24,976 nt of DNA, from positions 1,246,625 to 1,271,600 of the forward strand of contig BJOX01000031.1 of NCBI GenBank assembly GCA_009731375.1, read 5' to 3'. Within the stretch, counting starts at the first letter, position 1. The number at the start of each line of letters is the position of its first letter. The notes under the pieces were generated by a model that was given only the letters and a program-made list of their open reading frames with translations, was not told the origin of the DNA and ran no database searches. The DNA is from Paulinella micropora. Lineage: Eukaryota; Cercozoa; Imbricatea; Euglyphida. The position numbers were made by a program, and so were the translations under genes. Of this stretch, positions 21,910 through 24,976 are shown piece by piece.

Positions 21910-21941
21910 GCGACTCGCGTGCTGCGCGCATAGAATCGCAG
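21910..21941 (+). CDS. Exon 21: start of tail coiled coil
   Basis: 32 nt, phase 1 in, phase 0 out: (G)DSRAARIESQ. Donor GTGCTC followed by a long pyrimidine tract. It joins in phase to exon 22 as IESQ+EQMYE, continuing a heptad-like pattern. Confidence 0.65.
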
Positions 21942-22066
21942 GTGCTCTTTTTTTTTCTCCTTTCCCTTGTCCTTCTTCTTTTCCTAATTTTTCTTCTTTT
22001 TCTGTTCTTCACCCCTGATTTTTACCTTCTCCACCCCTCCTGATGGTACAGGCTCCTCTCTCCGTC

Positions 22067-22121
<55 letters not shown>

Positions 22122-22140
22122 GTATGTGTATGTATATGTG

Positions 22141-22182
<42 letters not shown>

Positions 22183-22270
22183 CATGTATATGTACATGTA
22201 CATGTACATGTACATGTACATGTACATGTACATGTACATGTACATGTATATGTATATGTATATGTATATG

Positions 22271-22367
<97 letters not shown>

Positions 22368-22472
22368 TTGTATTTATATGTGTATATGTATATGTATATG
22401 TACATTTATATGTACATATACTATAATGTACATGTGTATGTACATGTGTATGTACATGTGTATGTACATGTG

Positions 22473-22545
<73 letters not shown>

Positions 22546-22592
22546 TTATGTTTATGATTATGTTTACGTATATGTTTACGTATATGTATACG

Positions 22593-22628
<36 letters not shown>

Positions 22629-22641
22629 AAAATGTATATGA

Positions 22642-22713
<72 letters not shown>

Positions 22714-22777
22714 GTATATGTATATGTATATGTACATGTATATGCACATGTATATGTACATGTACATGTATATGTAC

Positions 22778-22853
<76 letters not shown>

Positions 22854-22866
22854 CTTGGGGTTTGTC
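21942..22866. repeat. Pyrimidine tract and (TATATG)n hexamer satellite
   Basis: 21942-22040 is T/C-rich. From about 22067 to 22853 it is almost pure TATATG with TACATG, TGTATG, TTTATG and AAAATG variants. The unit is nearly self-complementary. No gene seen. Confidence 0.9.
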
Positions 22867-22867
22867 C

Positions 22868-22907
<40 letters not shown>

Positions 22908-22938
22908 GTCTGTCTATCTATCTATCTATCTATCTATC

Positions 22939-22969
<31 letters not shown>

Positions 22970-22990
22970 CTATCTATCTATCTCTATCTC

Positions 22991-23039
<49 letters not shown>

Positions 23040-23095
23040 TCGTACCCGAAAGTGTCTGGAATGTCTATAGCACATGTGGGTATGTACGTAAAGCC

Positions 23096-23185
<90 letters not shown>
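22867..23185. repeat. (CTAT)n - unique loop - (GATA)n hairpin
   Basis: CTAT at 22867-23038 and GATA at 23098-23185 are complementary and flank a 59-nt unique string (ACCCGAAAGTGTCTGGAATG and onward). The frame through it ([13 protein letters not shown]) has no acceptor; coding is doubtful. Confidence 0.85.
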
Positions 23186-23277
23186 TTTGCGTGGGTATAT
23201 TGTATGTATGTATGTACGTACGTACGTCGGTACGTACGTATGTATGTATGGATGTATGTATGTATGCTGTCTTGCAG
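23186..23277. repeat. TATG/CGTA satellite before exon 22
   Basis: Ends ATGCTGTCTTGCAG, a good acceptor. Confidence 0.88.
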
Positions 23278-23331
23278 GAGCAAATGTACGAACTAAAGCA
23301 ACTGCGAGCAAGCAACGAGCAGCTACACAGG
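23278..23331 (+). CDS. Exon 22: tail coiled coil
   Basis: 54 nt, phase 0 in and out: [18 protein letters not shown]. Acceptor TCTTGCAG, donor GTCTAT. Met/Leu/Leu/Leu spacing is coiled-coil-like. In GABA-B receptors a tail coiled coil mediates dimerisation; the same role here is inference. Confidence 0.88.
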
Positions 23332-23337
23332 GTCTAT

Positions 23338-23400
<63 letters not shown>

Positions 23401-23446
23401 ATATCTACTGCGAGCAAGCACTGAGCAGCTCCACAGGGTCTATCTG

Positions 23447-23494
<48 letters not shown>

Positions 23495-23604
23495 CCTATC
23501 TACCTACCTACCTACCTACCTACCTACCTATCTATCTATCTATCTATCTATCTATCTGTCTATCTATCTATCTATCTATCTTATATCTATCTATCTTATC
23601 TATC

Positions 23605-23643
<39 letters not shown>

Positions 23644-23650
23644 ATATCTG

Positions 23651-23717
<67 letters not shown>

Positions 23718-23726
23718 GTCTGTCTT

Positions 23727-23800
<74 letters not shown>

Positions 23801-23807
23801 ATCTATC

Positions 23808-23865
<58 letters not shown>

Positions 23866-23879
23866 ATATCTATCTATCC

Positions 23880-23915
<36 letters not shown>

Positions 23916-23979
23916 GTCTATCTTATATCTATCTATCTATCTATCTATCTTATATCTATCTATCTATCTATCTATCTTA

Positions 23980-24015
<36 letters not shown>

Positions 24016-24064
24016 CATCCATCCATCCATCCATCTATTTATCTATTTATCTATCTATCTATCG

Positions 24065-24105
<41 letters not shown>

Positions 24106-24130
24106 CCTATCTATCTATCTATCTATCTAG
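23332..24130 (+). repeat. (CTAT)n satellite with one exon-22 3' fragment
   Basis: The fragment 23408-23437 repeats [10 protein letters not shown] and the donor GTCTAT (one Asn to Thr change, one synonymous). The rest is CTAT with CTAC, CTGT and CCAT blocks, ending ATCTAG, the exon 23 acceptor. Confidence 0.9.
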
Positions 24131-24179
24131 GAGTGCGTGGGTCTCCATTTGAAAATTCAGCAAATGGAGAATCGACTAG
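24131..24179 (+). CDS. Exon 23: tail coiled coil, continued
   Basis: 49 nt, phase 0 in, phase 1 out: [16 protein letters not shown] plus G. Donor GTAGGA. Continues the coiled coil of exon 22. Confidence 0.85.
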
Positions 24180-24441
24180 GTAGGACATGTATGCATTACA
24201 TATATACATACATACATACATACATACATACATACATACATACACATACATACATACATACATGCAGCAAATGGAGAATTGGCTAGGTATGACATGTATG
24301 AATATGTATGTATGCATGTATGCATGTATGTATGTATGTATGTATGTATGTATGTATGTATGTATGTATGTATAAAGGCAGCAAATTGAGCATCGGCTAC
24401 GTATGAATATGTATGTATGTGTATGTATGTATGTATGTATG

Positions 24442-24472
<31 letters not shown>

Positions 24473-24574
24473 TGTATGTATGTATGTATGTATGTATGTA
24501 TGTATGTACGTACGTACGTACGTACGTACGTACATACGTACGTACGTATGTATGTATGTATGTATGTATGTATG

Positions 24575-24606
<32 letters not shown>

Positions 24607-24646
24607 TGTATGCATGTATGTATGTATGTATGTATGTGGCTGGTAG
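24180..24646 (+). repeat. TATG/CATA satellite with two exon-23 3' fragments
   Basis: Fragments 24265-24286 and 24379-24400 repeat QQMENRL with changes (QQMENWL and QQIEHRL), followed by the donors GTATGACATG and GTATGAATATG. Both the CATA and TATG senses occur in this intron. Ends GGCTGGTAG. Confidence 0.9.
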
Positions 24647-24750
24647 CCGCGCAACATCTTTCCAGCGCAGACAGAGACGAGAACGAGAACACACGCAGCA
24701 CGCTCCCCTCCTCCACACACACAACCCTTACGTCGTCGCCAGAGCTGCAG
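24647..24750 (+). CDS. Exon 24: low-complexity tail
   Basis: 104 nt, phase 1 in, phase 0 out: (A)AQHLSSADRDENENTRS then TLPSSTHTTLTSSPELQ. Ser/Thr-rich, probably disordered cytoplasmic tail. Donor CAG|GTGAGA is close to consensus. No stop is reached, so the gene continues beyond the window. Confidence 0.8.
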
Positions 24751-24820
24751 GTGAGAGATGTCTATCTATCTATCTATCTATCAGATAGACAGAGAATTAG
24801 GGGATGGTGTGGGTGTGCTG
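24751..24820. repeat. Short (CTAT)n and unique spacer
   Basis: GTGAGAGATG, CTAT repeats, then CAGATAGACAG and a G-rich stretch before repeat R. Confidence 0.75.
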
Positions 24821-24976
24821 GGCCCGTGGTGGGGTGCCTTATGTGTGCCTAGCCATACGCCTATAAGTCACATGCCGAAATAGCGACGGGAAGCACAATC
24901 CTGTTCCCTCAGGGTGCCCTTTCTCGCTTGTTGAGCCCGGAATAAAACCCACAGTGCTCTGTCGGTTTATACTAGA
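24821..24976 (+). repeat. Dispersed repeat R, copy 4 (right-truncated by the window)
   Basis: Matches 7285-7440 with CTATAAG for CTAAAAG and CAGTGCTCTG for CAGTGTCTG. Its end lies about 47 nt short of where copy 1 at the window start begins in the unit. Confidence 0.88.

Overview
The window is eukaryotic and dominated by simple-sequence DNA: tetranucleotide tracts of (TATG), (CATA), (CTAT), (CTAC) and (GTAA), with hexamer, pentamer and 9-mer variants. Long open frames through these tracts (MYVC, YLSI, IHTY, LPTY repeats) are by-products of the repeats and are not genes. Short islands of non-repetitive sequence lie between the tracts. Many of them have an AG acceptor on the left, a GT donor on the right, and an open frame that joins in phase to the next island.

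Read on the + strand with canonical GT-AG boundaries, the islands form one gene of about 24 small exons (28-131 nt) between 1139 and 24750, open at both window ends. From the exon at 3504 to the exon at 20833, 14 consecutive joins are phase-compatible. The product looks like a class C (GABA-B-like / Dictyostelium Grl-like) G-protein-coupled receptor. Its parts in order are: the C-terminal part of a periplasmic-binding (Venus-flytrap) ectodomain (1139-8040), seven membrane helices (9300-20963), and a cytoplasmic tail with a coiled coil (21683-24750). Key family landmarks are the TM3/ICL2 block ACLLQVWMPQIGFVL + FGALLTKNWRLKRIF, the WQFIDP end of TM4, a Cys-bearing ECL2, and the ICL3 block [16 protein letters not shown].

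The most striking structure is that nearly every exon is accompanied by broken copies of itself, set in microsatellite. All 5' fragments (with acceptors) lie upstream of the intact exon and all 3' fragments (with donors) lie downstream, up to ten copies each. Differences between fragments and intact exons are mostly synonymous, which supports the reading frames and suggests repeated local tandem duplication with one breakpoint inside the exon. The microsatellites usually begin at the splice donor.

Other structures: a 0.4-kb palindrome (2292-2673) with single-arm copies at 12564 and 18687; a near-palindrome of about 1.15 kb (13336-14488); a 190-bp inverted-repeat pair flanking the TM4 exon (15770-15960 and 16943-17133); a dispersed repeat of at least 407 bp at both window ends and around an N gap (6952-7284); two minisatellite blocks; and a second N gap (18250-18259).

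The organism cannot be named from this sequence. Class C receptors of this type occur in animals, amoebozoans and several protist and algal groups. Many tiny exons and microsatellite introns suggest a protist or alga with a repeat-laden genome, or an invertebrate. No RNA genes, CRISPR arrays or prokaryotic signals were found.
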